Part shown: piece by piece, positions 23,953 to 31,401 of the stretch
Position numbering within the stretch: position 1 is the first letter of the stretch
Layout of the letters: the number at the start of each line of letters is the position of its first letter
Assembly: GCF_017349295.1 (NCBI RefSeq)
Contig: NZ_JAFMPK010000027.1
Location: 375,423 to 410,741 of the forward strand
Reading direction: 5' to 3'
Length of the DNA stretch: 35,319 bases
Origin: Myceligenerans salitolerans
GTDB taxonomy: Bacteria; Actinomycetota; Actinomycetes; Actinomycetales; Cellulomonadaceae
Made by a program: the position numbers and the translations under genes
Notes under the pieces: model-generated
Told to the model about the DNA's origin: nothing
Databases searched by the model: none
Seen by the model: the letters and a program-made list of their open reading frames with translations, nothing else

Positions 23953-24504
23953 ATGGCCACCCCGCTTCCCGCCGGCATCACCGCGGGCACCTACGAGCTC
24001 GACACCGCCCACTCCACCGCCGCCTTCTCCGTGCGGCACGCGGGGATCGCGAAGGTCCGCGGCACCATCGACATCACGTCGGGCACCATCACGGTCGGCG
24101 AGGACGTGGAGTCGTCGAACGTGACCGCCGAGCTCGACGCGAAGTCGGTCTCCACCGGCGACTCCGGCCGGGACCAGCACCTGGTCAGCAACGACTTCTG
24201 GGGTGCGGACGAGAACCCCTCCTGGACGTTCCGGTCCAGCAACGTGTCGCTGGACGGCACCGACATCGTCGTGACCGGCGATCTCACGATCAACGGCATC
24301 ACCAAGGCCGTCGAGCTGGCCGGCGAGTTCACCGGTACGGCGAAGGACCCGTTCGGCAACGAGCGGGTGGGTTTCGAGGCGAGCACGGAGATCAACCGCA
24401 AGGACTTCGACATCACCTGGAACGCCGCGCTGGAGACCGGCGGCGTGCTGGTCGGCGACAAGGTGAAGATCACCCTCGACGTCTCGGCGATCGCGAAGGG
24501 CTGA
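23953..24504 (+). CDS. YceI family protein
   Basis: A 183-residue lipocalin-like protein. Family marks are GTYELDTAHSTAAFSVRHAGIAKVRG at the start (strictly, ELDTAHSTAAFSVRHAG is the core), SGRDQHLVSNDFWGADENPSW in the middle and LTINGITKAVEL, with the KDFDITWNAALETGGVLVGD C-terminus. YceI proteins bind isoprenoid or amphiphilic molecules in a beta-barrel. No signal peptide is present, so it is probably cytoplasmic. The ATG at 23953 has a good AGGAG ribosome-binding site 7 nt upstream. It lies downstream of the MarR operator. In other bacteria, MarR-YceI pairs respond to stress or lipophilic compounds; here that is inference. Confidence 0.92.
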   Translation: MATPLPAGITAGTYELDTAHSTAAFSVRHAGIAKVRGTIDITSGTITVGEDVESSNVTAELDAKSVSTGDSGRDQHLVSNDFWGADENPSWTFRSSNVSLDGTDIVVTGDLTINGITKAVELAGEFTGTAKDPFGNERVGFEASTEINRKDFDITWNAALETGGVLVGDKVKITLDVSAIAKG

Positions 24505-24531
24505 TCCCGCCGCAGGCGGCCCGGCCGCGGA

Positions 24532-24549
24532 CCGCCCGGCCGCGGGCGG
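24532..24549. terminator. Hairpin between convergent yceI and rex
   Basis: CCGCCCG (24532-24538), GCCG loop, CGGGCGG (24543-24549), overlapping two direct copies of GCCCGGCCGCGG (24519-24530 and 24534-24545). It is suitably placed to end yceI transcription. No T-tract is present. Confidence 0.5.
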
Positions 24550-24634
24550 CAGGTGGCCGGGCCCTGGTGGACGGCCCGAGCCGGGCCGCACCGCCGGCCG
24601 GAGGCCGCCGCCGGCCAGGGGCCGGGCCGCCCGT

Positions 24635-25288
24635 TCAGTCCTGGGCCCCGGCTGCCCGGGCCGCGGCGTGGAACGCCAGGATCTGGAGCTCCCCGCCGAC
24701 GTCCACCGAGCGCACCACCACGTCGTCGGGCACCTGGAGCGCCGTCGGCGCGAAGTTCAGGATCTCCCGCACGCCGGCCGCGACCACCTGCTCGGCCACG
24801 CCCTGCGCCACACCACCGGGCGTCGCGAGCACCACCATGGAGACCCGGCGCTGCGTGATCACCTGGGTGAGGTCGGCGATGTCGTCCACCCTGATCCCCG
24901 CCACCTCGGTTCCCACGACGTCGGGCGAGGCGTCCAGCAGCGCCGCGACCTGGAAGCCGCGCTGGGTGTAACCGGAGTAGTTCGCGAGCGCGTGACCGAG
25001 ATTACCGATACCGACGATCGCCAGCCGATGCTCGGACTCGAGCCCCAGGGCGGCCTTGATGTAGTCCGCGAGCGACTGCACGTCGTAGCCGACCCCGCGG
25101 GTACCGAACGAACCGAGGAACGACAGGTCCTTGCGCAGCTGCGCCGAGCCCACGCCCGAACGTTCCGCCAGTTCCGACGACGACGTCAGAGGAACGCCCT
25201 CGTCCGCCAGGTCCCGCAGGGCGCGCAAGTAGTAGGGCAGACGACCGACGGTCGCCGCCGGGACAGCGTTCTCGCTGAGTTCGGCCAC
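24635..25288 (-). CDS. rex: Redox-sensing transcriptional repressor Rex
   Basis: A 217-residue NADH-responsive repressor. The N-terminal winged helix (VGRLPYYLRAL, SSSELAERSGVGSAQLRKDLSFLGSFG as two adjoining pieces) is followed by the Rossmann domain with GIGNLGHALANY (Gly93, Gly95, Gly98) and LDASPDVVG, then the domain-swapped C-terminal helix (ELQILAFHAAARA). In actinomycetes Rex represses respiratory genes such as cydABCD and nuo when NADH is low. The GTG at 25288 has AAGGAG eight nt upstream. The glutaredoxin-like gene ends 60 nt upstream on the same strand, so the two are probably co-transcribed. No full Rex operator (TTGTGA-N6-TCACAA type) was found by eye in this window. Confidence 0.95.
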   Translation of the reverse strand: MAELSENAVPAATVGRLPYYLRALRDLADEGVPLTSSSELAERSGVGSAQLRKDLSFLGSFGTRGVGYDVQSLADYIKAALGLESEHRLAIVGIGNLGHALANYSGYTQRGFQVAALLDASPDVVGTEVAGIRVDDIADLTQVITQRRVSMVVLATPGGVAQGVAEQVVAAGVREILNFAPTALQVPDDVVVRSVDVGGELQILAFHAAARAAGAQD

Positions 25289-25348
25289 GCAGCTCGCTCC
25301 TTCCCCGGGACGACGACGTCCGCCGGGTTCGCTCCTTTGCTCGTCAGA

Positions 25349-25603
25349 TCATGCCAGGAGACGGGCCAGTCGTGCCGGATCGATGCGCCAGAATCCCTGC
25401 TGCACACCGTCCACCTCCACGACCGGCACGTACTCCCCGTACTTCGCGGTCAGAGCGTCGGCGTCCGGGCCCTCGGAGATGTCCACCTCGCGCCAGCCCG
25501 CGCCCGCGTCCGCCGTGACGGTCTCGACGACGCCGCGGGCCGTGTCGCACAGGTGGCAGGACGGCCGGGTGTACAGGACGACGCGGGGTTCGGAGGTGGT
25601 CAC
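25349..25603 (-). CDS. Glutaredoxin-like family protein
   Basis: An 84-residue thioredoxin-fold protein with the redox motif Cys16-His-Leu-Cys19 in LYTRPSCHLCDTARGVVE, a cis-proline segment (YGEYVPVVEVDG) and a short C-terminal helix. It belongs to the small glutaredoxin-like/DUF836 group common in actinomycetes next to Rex. The electron donor and targets are unknown. The GTG at 25603 has TAGGCT six nt upstream and no Shine-Dalgarno. It is followed by rex after 60 nt, making a likely redox-related pair, and divergent from the HAD phosphatase gene. Confidence 0.88.
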   Translation of the reverse strand: MTTSEPRVVLYTRPSCHLCDTARGVVETVTADAGAGWREVDISEGPDADALTAKYGEYVPVVEVDGVQQGFWRIDPARLARLLA

Positions 25604-25719
25604 GAGCAGAGCCTACGACGGCGGTCGCGGGCCGCGGCGGCGCGGACTGCCCCGTGGGCCTCCCGGAGCCGCTCCTCACGTGCGACTCCGCACGCCCGGG
25701 CGCCGATAGAGTGAGGCGC

Positions 25720-26520
25720 ATGTCGTCGACGCAACCCGTACCCGCCACCGCGGCCTTCTTCGACGTCGACAACACGATCATCCGCGGGGCAAGCGCGTTC
25801 CACCTGGCGCGCGCCGCCTACCAGCGCGGCTTCTTCCGGACTCGTGACCTGCTGCGGTTCGGCCTCATCCAGGCGCGCTACCTCCTGTTCGGCGAGAACC
25901 GGGAGCAGATCGACGAGGTCCGCAACCGGGCGCTCGAACTGATCGCGGGTCGCACGGTCGCCGAGGTGACGACGCTCGGCGAGGAGGTCTACGACACGGT
26001 CCTCTCGCTGCGGATCTTCCCGGGCACGCGCCGGCTCCTGGAGGAACACCTCGCTGCGGGACACCAGGTGTGGCTCATCACGGCCACGCCCGTCGAGATC
26101 GCCGAGCTCATCGCACGACGTCTCGGCGCGACCGGTGCGCTCGGTACCGTCACCGCGCACGAGGACGGCTTCTACACCGGCCGGCTGGTCGGCGACCTCA
26201 TGCACGGAGCGGCCAAGGCCGAGGCCGTCCGCGAACTCGCGGAGGCCGAGGGCATCGATCTGAAGGCCAGCTACGCGTACGGGGACTCGCTCAACGATCT
26301 GCCGATGATGGACGCCGTCGGGCACCCCTGCCCGATCAACCCCGACATCCGGCTGCGCCGGCACGCCCAGGACGTGGGCTGGCCCATCCGGGAGTTCCGG
26401 GGCCGCCCGCGGCGGCTCGTCGGCCGTGGCGTCCGCACGGCGTCGTGGGCCGGCGCGGCCTGGGTGTTCGGCCTGGTGATCCGAGCGCTGCGCCGCCGTA
26501 TCCGGGGCCGCACCTTCTGA
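25720..26520 (+). CDS. HAD-superfamily IB hydrolase
   Basis: A 266-residue phosphatase of the SerB-like IB class. All four HAD motifs are present: Asp15/Asp17/Thr19 in FFDVDNTII, Thr121 in LITATP, Lys166 in AAKAEAV and Asp189/Asp193 in YGDSLNDLPMM. A helical cap lies between motifs I and II (about 28-90). The C-terminus ends in a hydrophobic stretch (TASWAGAAWVFGLVIRAL) and a basic tail, so membrane association is possible. The substrate is not predictable; relatives include phosphoserine phosphatase-like and lysophosphatidate-type enzymes. The ATG at 25720 has TAGAGT seven nt upstream. Confidence 0.9.
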   Translation: MSSTQPVPATAAFFDVDNTIIRGASAFHLARAAYQRGFFRTRDLLRFGLIQARYLLFGENREQIDEVRNRALELIAGRTVAEVTTLGEEVYDTVLSLRIFPGTRRLLEEHLAAGHQVWLITATPVEIAELIARRLGATGALGTVTAHEDGFYTGRLVGDLMHGAAKAEAVRELAEAEGIDLKASYAYGDSLNDLPMMDAVGHPCPINPDIRLRRHAQDVGWPIREFRGRPRRLVGRGVRTASWAGAAWVFGLVIRALRRRIRGRTF

Positions 26521-26575
26521 ACCCGGCGCGGCACCGTGAGCCAGGTCCCGAGCTCTGCGGCGCGGGACTCCCGAC

Positions 26576-27247
26576 TCAGGGTCGCGCCGCGAAACGCTCC
26601 AGGAGTTCCGCGTGACCCGAGCAGACCAGCAGGTCGTTCGCCGCGACGCGGGTCTCCGGCGTCGCGTACACGAAGTCCTGCCCCGGCGACTTCACGCCCA
26701 TCACCGTGATCCCGTACTTCCGGCGGACGTTCGACTGCGCCAGCGTGAAACCCTGCATCTCCTTCGGCGGCCGCATCTTGACGATCGTGAAGCCGTCCTC
26801 GATCTCGATGTAGTCGATGAGCTTGCCGCTGACGAGGTGCGCCACCCGCGAACCGGCGTCGGACTCCGGAAAGACCACGTGGTGGGCGCCGATCCGGGTG
26901 AGGATGCGGCCGTGCTCCGCGGAGATCGCCTTGGCCCAGATCTGCGGCGTGCCCAGGTCCACGAGGTTGCCCGTGATCAGTACGGACGCCTCGAGCGAGG
27001 ACCCGACCCCGACGACCGCCGCCCCGAAGTCCTTCGCCCCGAGCTGTTCGAGCGCCTCGGGGTTGGAGGCGTCGGCCTCCACGAGCGGGATACGGCCCGA
27101 CCACTGCGCCACGAGCGTGGGATCCTTCTCCACCGCCAGTACGTCCTGGCCGAGCCGGTCCATCGTCGTCGCGAGCGACGAGCCGAACCTGCCCAGCCCG
27201 ATGACCAGTACCCCGGCCTCGCGGTCGGGACCCTTCTTCTCCGCCAC
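26576..27247 (-). CDS. TrkA/KtrA-type potassium channel regulatory subunit (RCK)
   Basis: A 223-residue cytoplasmic regulator of potassium uptake. The RCK_N Rossmann motif GLGRFGSSLA (Gly17, Gly19, Gly22) is followed by VLAVEKD, with the acidic residue that binds the nucleotide ribose. The RCK_C (TrkA_C) domain spans about 140-220 (RPPKEMQGFTL through DLLVCSG). KtrA forms octameric rings gated by ATP/ADP or NAD(H), and often binds c-di-AMP through RCK_C. The GTG at 27247 has a strong AGGAGAGGG site. The partner channel gene ends 124 nt upstream on the same strand, so they are probably one operon. Confidence 0.92.
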   Translation of the reverse strand: MAEKKGPDREAGVLVIGLGRFGSSLATTMDRLGQDVLAVEKDPTLVAQWSGRIPLVEADASNPEALEQLGAKDFGAAVVGVGSSLEASVLITGNLVDLGTPQIWAKAISAEHGRILTRIGAHHVVFPESDAGSRVAHLVSGKLIDYIEIEDGFTIVKMRPPKEMQGFTLAQSNVRRKYGITVMGVKSPGQDFVYATPETRVAANDLLVCSGHAELLERFAARP

Positions 27248-27371
27248 GGTGTTCCCTCTCCTGTTCCTCGCGCGTCGACCACGCGTACGACGGCCGGCAC
27301 GACCCCTACGGCCGTCCCGTCCCGCCCCGGCCCTGCCGCCGCTGCCCGGTTCGCCGGGCAGAGCCCTCGGC

Positions 27372-28775
27372 TCACCCGATGATCGGCCGCTCCTCGGGGA
27401 AGCGTACGATGCGTCGCCGGTCCCGGAGCGCCAGCGCCGCGGCGAAGGTGATCCCTCCGGTGCGCCCGACGAACATCAGCGCACTCAGAAGATACTTCGC
27501 CGTGTCGGGCAGATGGGCGGTGATGCCCGTGGAAAGGCCCACGGTCGCGTACGCGGAGAGCGACTCGAACAGCACCCGGCTCAACGTGTAGTCGGTGATG
27601 TGCAGCAGCGTGACACTGGTGAGCAGCACGACCGTGGCCCCGAAGAACGTCACGCCGAGCGCGAGCCGCAGGACGTCCGAGGGGATCCGGCGTCCGTACG
27701 CGTCGATGTCACGGTCACCCCGCGCCTCGGCGACGATCGCGAGAAGGATCACGGCCAGGGCGGTCACCTTGATGCCGCCGGCCGTCGACGCCGACCCGCC
27801 GCCCACGAACATCAGCGCGTCGGTGACGAGCCACGTCGACTGTTCCATCCCGCCCACGTCGACGGTGTTGAAGCCGCCGGACCGCGGCATCACCCCGGCG
27901 AACAGCGCCGCGAGGATCTTGCTCGGCCAGTCCAGCGGCCCGAGCGTGTAGGGGTTGCGCCACTCCAGCATGCCGATCACCACCGAGCCCACCACCAGCA
28001 GGGCGAGGCTCGTGGTCAGCGTGAGCTTCGAGTGGAGCGTCAGCCGCAGGCCCCAGCGCCTCCCGAAACCGCGGCTGCGTCCCTCACGCAGTGCCCGGTA
28101 CACGTTCAGGATCACCGGGAACCCGAGCGAGCCGAGGAACACCCCCAGGGCCACCGGGAGCACCAGGCCCCAGTCGCCCACGTGCGGCAGCAGCCCGTGC
28201 TCGGTCGGGATGAAGCCCGCGTTGTTGAACGCCGAGACCCCGTAGAAGACCGCGTGCCACGCCGCGCTGCCCACGTCCTGCTCGATCACCACGAACCGCG
28301 GGAAGAGCAGCAGCGCGATGGCGAGCTCGAGCGTCGTGGCCGTCACGATGATGGTGCGCACCAGCGACCCCACCTCGCCGAGCTTGCTGGTCTTCGTCTC
28401 CGACGCCGTCAGCAACCGCTGCGTCAGCCCGATCCTCCGCGAGACGACCATCCCGATGATCGAGGCGATCGTCATGATCCCCAGGCCGCCGACCTTGATC
28501 CCGACCAGGATGACGATCTGCCCGTACAGGGACCAGTAGGTGGCGGTGTCCTGCACGACGAGCCCCGTGATGCACACCGCCGAGACAGCGGTGAACAGCG
28601 CGTCGACGAACTCGGCCGACGTGCCCGACGCCGTCGCCCACGGCGCGAGCAACAACGCGGTGAACACCGCGATGACGGCGGCGAACACCACGATCGCGAG
28701 CCGGGCCGGGCTGTGCCGCGCGACCTCGTCGACCATCTCCCGGAGCGCGTACAGCCGCGCACGCAGCCACCTCAT
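27372..28775 (-). CDS. TrkH/KtrB-type potassium uptake channel
   Basis: A 467-residue membrane protein with the fourfold M1-P-M2 architecture of the SKT family. The four selectivity-filter loops can be read as VSAVCITGLVVQD, VSAFNNAGFIPTE, FAGVMPRSGGFNTVD and LSAYATVGLSTGI, each with its central glycine. An intramembrane Gly/Ser-rich gate loop is visible (FVGGGSASTAGGIKVT). The ATG at 28775 has a GAGGAGGAC site about 10 nt upstream. Paired with the KtrA-type gene downstream. Length and a short N-terminus fit KtrB better than proteobacterial TrkH. Divergent from the acuC-like gene. Confidence 0.93.
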   Translation of the reverse strand: MRWLRARLYALREMVDEVARHSPARLAIVVFAAVIAVFTALLLAPWATASGTSAEFVDALFTAVSAVCITGLVVQDTATYWSLYGQIVILVGIKVGGLGIMTIASIIGMVVSRRIGLTQRLLTASETKTSKLGEVGSLVRTIIVTATTLELAIALLLFPRFVVIEQDVGSAAWHAVFYGVSAFNNAGFIPTEHGLLPHVGDWGLVLPVALGVFLGSLGFPVILNVYRALREGRSRGFGRRWGLRLTLHSKLTLTTSLALLVVGSVVIGMLEWRNPYTLGPLDWPSKILAALFAGVMPRSGGFNTVDVGGMEQSTWLVTDALMFVGGGSASTAGGIKVTALAVILLAIVAEARGDRDIDAYGRRIPSDVLRLALGVTFFGATVVLLTSVTLLHITDYTLSRVLFESLSAYATVGLSTGITAHLPDTAKYLLSALMFVGRTGGITFAAALALRDRRRIVRFPEERPIIG

Positions 28776-28944
28776 CGCCGTGCCTGTCCTCCTCGAGTCC
28801 TCGCGCGCCCGTGGCGCTCATCGGACCCTATCCCCGCCGCGGCCCGCGCGCGGCGCATCCGGCCCGGCGAGGTCCCGACGGCACCACCGAACACACCAGC
28901 GGACGGGTCGATGCGAGAACAACGATCTCGGCTACCGTGGAGGC

Positions 28945-30123
28945 GTGCACCGCGCCCGCCTCGCCTGGAGCCCGGAACTCCTGGAGTACGACTTCGGGCC
29001 CGGGCACCCCATGGCCCCCGTCCGGCTCGACCTGACGATGCGGCTGATCCACGCCCTCCGGCTGCCGGATCTGCCGACGCTCGAGGTCGCCGACGCCGAA
29101 CCCGCCTCCGACGACGTGCTGCGCACCGTGCACGACGACGCCTACCTCGCCGCGGTCCGCCGCGCGTCGACCGAGCTCGAACCGGATCCGGTCCGGGGCC
29201 TCGGCACGGAGGACGACCCGCTGTTCCTCGGCATGCACGACGCCGCCGCACGCCAGGTCGGCGGATCGGTGGCACTCGCCGAAGCCGTCTGGCGCCACGA
29301 GATCGACCACGGTGTGAACGTCGCGGGCGGGATGCACCACGCACAGCGGGGAGCGGCGGCCGGCTTCTGCGTCTACAACGACGCCGCCGCCGCGATCCGG
29401 CGGCTGCTCGATCTCGGTGCCGACCGCGTCGCGTACGTCGATCTCGACGCCCACCACGGTGACGGCGTCGAGGCGGCCTTCTGGGAGGACCCACGGGTCC
29501 TCACGGTGTCCGTGCACCAGGACGGTCGCACGCTGTTCCCCGGCACCGGGTATCCCGGCGACGTCGGCGCCGGGCGCGGCGAGGGCACCGCGGTCAACGT
29601 CTCGCTGCCGCCCGGGACGCACGGCGCGGAGTGGCTGCGCGCCGTCGACGCCGTCGTGCCCGCCGTGGTCCGGGAGCACCGGCCCGACGTCATCGTGTCG
29701 CAGCACGGCTGCGACGCGCACGGCAACGACCCCCTCTCGCACCTCGACGTCGACGTCGACGCACAACGCACCGCGCAGCAGTGGGTGCACGCCCTGGCAC
29801 ACGAGCTCACCGGCGGACGCTGGCTCGCGCTCGGCGGCGGCGGATACGCCGTGGTCGACGTCGTTCCGCTCGTCTGGGCGTCACTCGTCGCCGAGGCCGC
29901 GCACGCGCCGCTCACGGCCGGGATGCCCCTGCCCGCGGACTGGCGGGCGGTCGCCCTCGAGGTCTCGGAGATCGAACCGGCCCGCACGCTCGGCTCGACC
30001 GAGCCGGTCGGGTGGCGGCCCTGGAAGGACGGCTGGGACCCGGCCGATCCTGTCGACCGCGCCGTCCAGGCCACCCGCAAGGCTGTCTTTCCCCTGCTGG
30101 GCCTGGACCCGCATCACGACTGA
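28945..30123 (+). CDS. AcuC-like histone deacetylase family protein
   Basis: A 392-residue zinc-dependent deacetylase of the class I/II HDAC fold. Catalytic features are GMHHAQRGAAAGFCVYNDAA (tandem His), YVDLDAHHGDGVEAAF (Zn ligands Asp and His), SVHQDGRTLFPGTG, SQHGCDAHGNDPLSHL (third ligand) and LALGGGGYA. In other bacteria AcuC deacetylates and so reactivates acetyl-CoA synthetase; whether that is the substrate here is not shown, and no acs gene is in view. The GTG at 28945 has TACCGT six nt upstream. A leaderless start fits better than the overlapping GGAGG. Divergent from ktrB. Confidence 0.92.
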   Translation: MHRARLAWSPELLEYDFGPGHPMAPVRLDLTMRLIHALRLPDLPTLEVADAEPASDDVLRTVHDDAYLAAVRRASTELEPDPVRGLGTEDDPLFLGMHDAAARQVGGSVALAEAVWRHEIDHGVNVAGGMHHAQRGAAAGFCVYNDAAAAIRRLLDLGADRVAYVDLDAHHGDGVEAAFWEDPRVLTVSVHQDGRTLFPGTGYPGDVGAGRGEGTAVNVSLPPGTHGAEWLRAVDAVVPAVVREHRPDVIVSQHGCDAHGNDPLSHLDVDVDAQRTAQQWVHALAHELTGGRWLALGGGGYAVVDVVPLVWASLVAEAAHAPLTAGMPLPADWRAVALEVSEIEPARTLGSTEPVGWRPWKDGWDPADPVDRAVQATRKAVFPLLGLDPHHD

Positions 30124-30483
30124 GACAGAGTTCTCCGCAGCCGCCGCAACCGGCCCTGCGGGCGTTCCCGGACGCCGCCGGGCTGGACCCTGCGGGCACT
30201 CCGGGGCGCCGCCGGCCGCTCCCGGGGCGCCGCCGGCGGGCTCGGCCTTGCGAGCGATCCTGCCTCGCCTCCTCGGTCTTCGCGACCGTCTCGGCGGCAC
30301 GGGACCGGTGGGCCCCTCGCAGCTCACACGTGCCCGATTACTGGTGTGGTCGGATCTGCCGTTATCCTGACCGACAGACTCTTTCTCGTGTTGGTCGGCG
30401 TATGTCCGCGGGACCAACCGTGGATCACGTCAGCCGCGGCCCGGTGTCGGGCCGCCCGATCATCACAGACAAGTGAGGACCTC
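30124..30483. other. 360-nt gap with degenerate GC repeats and the bS22 leader
   Basis: The left part has imperfect repeats: CCCTGCGGGC at 30154-30163 and 30188-30197, and GGGGCGCCGCCGG at 30203-30215 and 30224-30236. The right part is less GC-rich and contains CGTTATCCTGAC (30359-30370), whose TATCCT may be the bS22 -10 box. No convincing gene was found. Confidence 0.45.
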
Positions 30484-30582
30484 ATGGGCTCCGTCATCAA
30501 GAAGCGCCGCAAGCGTATGGCCAAGAAGAAGCACCGCAAGCTGCTTCGCAAGACGCGCCACCAGCGCCGCAACAAGAAGTGA
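30484..30582 (+). CDS. Small ribosomal subunit protein bS22 (AURKAIP1/COX24 domain)
   Basis: A 32-residue, extremely basic protein beginning MGSVIKKRRKRMAKKKHRK and ending RHQRRNKK. It matches the AURKAIP1/COX24-domain protein found in nearly all actinomycetes, identified in mycobacterial ribosome structures as bS22, which sits in the small subunit near the decoding region. More than half its residues are Lys, Arg or His. The ATG at 30484 has GAGG five to six nt upstream. It stands alone, with a ~360-nt gap upstream and a perfect hairpin terminator immediately downstream, consistent with a short, highly expressed single-gene transcript. Confidence 0.95.
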   Translation: MGSVIKKRRKRMAKKKHRKLLRKTRHQRRNKK

Positions 30583-30589
30583 CGCGCGA

Positions 30590-30614
30590 GGGCCCGGCCA
30601 TCACGGCCGGGCCC
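30590..30614 (+). terminator. Intrinsic terminator of the bS22 gene
   Basis: GGGCCCGGCC (30590-30599), ATCAC loop, GGCCGGGCCC (30605-30614), followed by TTCGTCGTT. Perfect 10-bp stem starting 7 nt after the stop, with a partly T-rich tail. Confidence 0.85.
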
Positions 30615-30627
30615 TTCGTCGTTCCCG

Positions 30628-30670
30628 GCGCCGTCACGCGGTCCGGGTCACGCGCCGTCACGCGGTCCGG
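30628..30670. repeat. 19-bp direct repeat
   Basis: GCGCCGTCACGCGGTCCGG is present at 30628-30646 and 30652-30670 (24-nt period). A partial third copy (GGCGGTCCGGCGG, 30679-30691) falls in the last codons of the ABC permease gene. Confidence 0.65.
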
Positions 30671-30675
30671 CGGCC

Positions 30676-31401
30676 TCAGGCGGTCCGGCGGCGAAGCGTC
30701 AGGACGCCCAGGACGACGGCGCCGACGATGAACGCCACGATCACGGCGACCGAACCCTGGATGCCCTCCCATTCCTCGCCGGCCGCCAGGTGCTGCATCG
30801 CGTCCACCGCGTAGGTGAGCGGCAGTACGCGGGACAGCCACTCCAGGACCTCGGGCATCTGATCGCGCGGCATGAGGAGCCCGCAGGTGATGAGCTGCGG
30901 CAGCACGATCGCGGGCATCATCTGCACGGCCTGGAACTCGGTCCGCGCCAGCGCCGACGCGGCGAGCCCGAGGGTGCAGCCCAGGATCGCGACCAGCACC
31001 GCCACCACGAACACCAGCCACAGCGGGCCCGCCACGTCCATCCCGAGCCAGACGGACCAGCCCACCACGACCACCGCCTGGAGCAGGGACAGCACCCCGA
31101 ACGCGAACGCGTAGCCCGCCACGAAGTCGCCCTTGCGGATCGGGGTCGTCATCAGGCGCTCCAGCGTTCCCGACTGCCGCTCACGCAACGTCGCCACGCT
31201 CGTGACCAGGAACATCACGATGAGCGGGAAGATCCCCACGAGCACCGGGCCGAACCGGTCCAGCACCGTCGGCTCGTCCTCGAACATCCACGCGATCAGC
31301 CCGATGAGCAGGCACGGCAGCACGATGATCAGGGCGATCGTCCGCTTGTCGGCGCGAAGCTGAGCGAGGACGCGAGCGGCGGTCGCGAAGGTCAGGTTCA
31401 T
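30676..31401 (-). CDS. ABC-2 type transporter permease
   Basis: A 241-residue membrane protein with six hydrophobic segments, including TIALIIVLPCLLIGLIAWMF near the N-terminus and a final GSVAVIVAFIVGAVVLGVLTL. The stretch LRERQSGTLERLMTTPIRKGDFVAGY is the hallmark of ABC-2 exporters, and GLLMPRDQMPEVLEWLSRVLPLTYAVDAMQ is the conserved C-terminal signature of this family (quoted here as its core, PEVLEWLSRVLPLTYAVD). The ATG at 31401 overlaps the ATPase stop as ATGA, so the two are translated together. It lacks the large extracellular domain of longer ABC-2 permeases. Substrate unknown: drug, lipid or polymer export are all possible. Confidence 0.92.
   Translation of the reverse strand: MNLTFATAARVLAQLRADKRTIALIIVLPCLLIGLIAWMFEDEPTVLDRFGPVLVGIFPLIVMFLVTSVATLRERQSGTLERLMTTPIRKGDFVAGYAFAFGVLSLLQAVVVVGWSVWLGMDVAGPLWLVFVVAVLVAILGCTLGLAASALARTEFQAVQMMPAIVLPQLITCGLLMPRDQMPEVLEWLSRVLPLTYAVDAMQHLAAGEEWEGIQGSVAVIVAFIVGAVVLGVLTLRRRTA

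Noticed and set aside
26817-29462. An 881-codon open frame on the plus strand, antisense to ktrA and ktrB
   Set aside because: It has no recognisable domain, is Arg/Pro/His-rich throughout, and lies opposite two well-supported genes. Long antisense frames are expected at this base composition.
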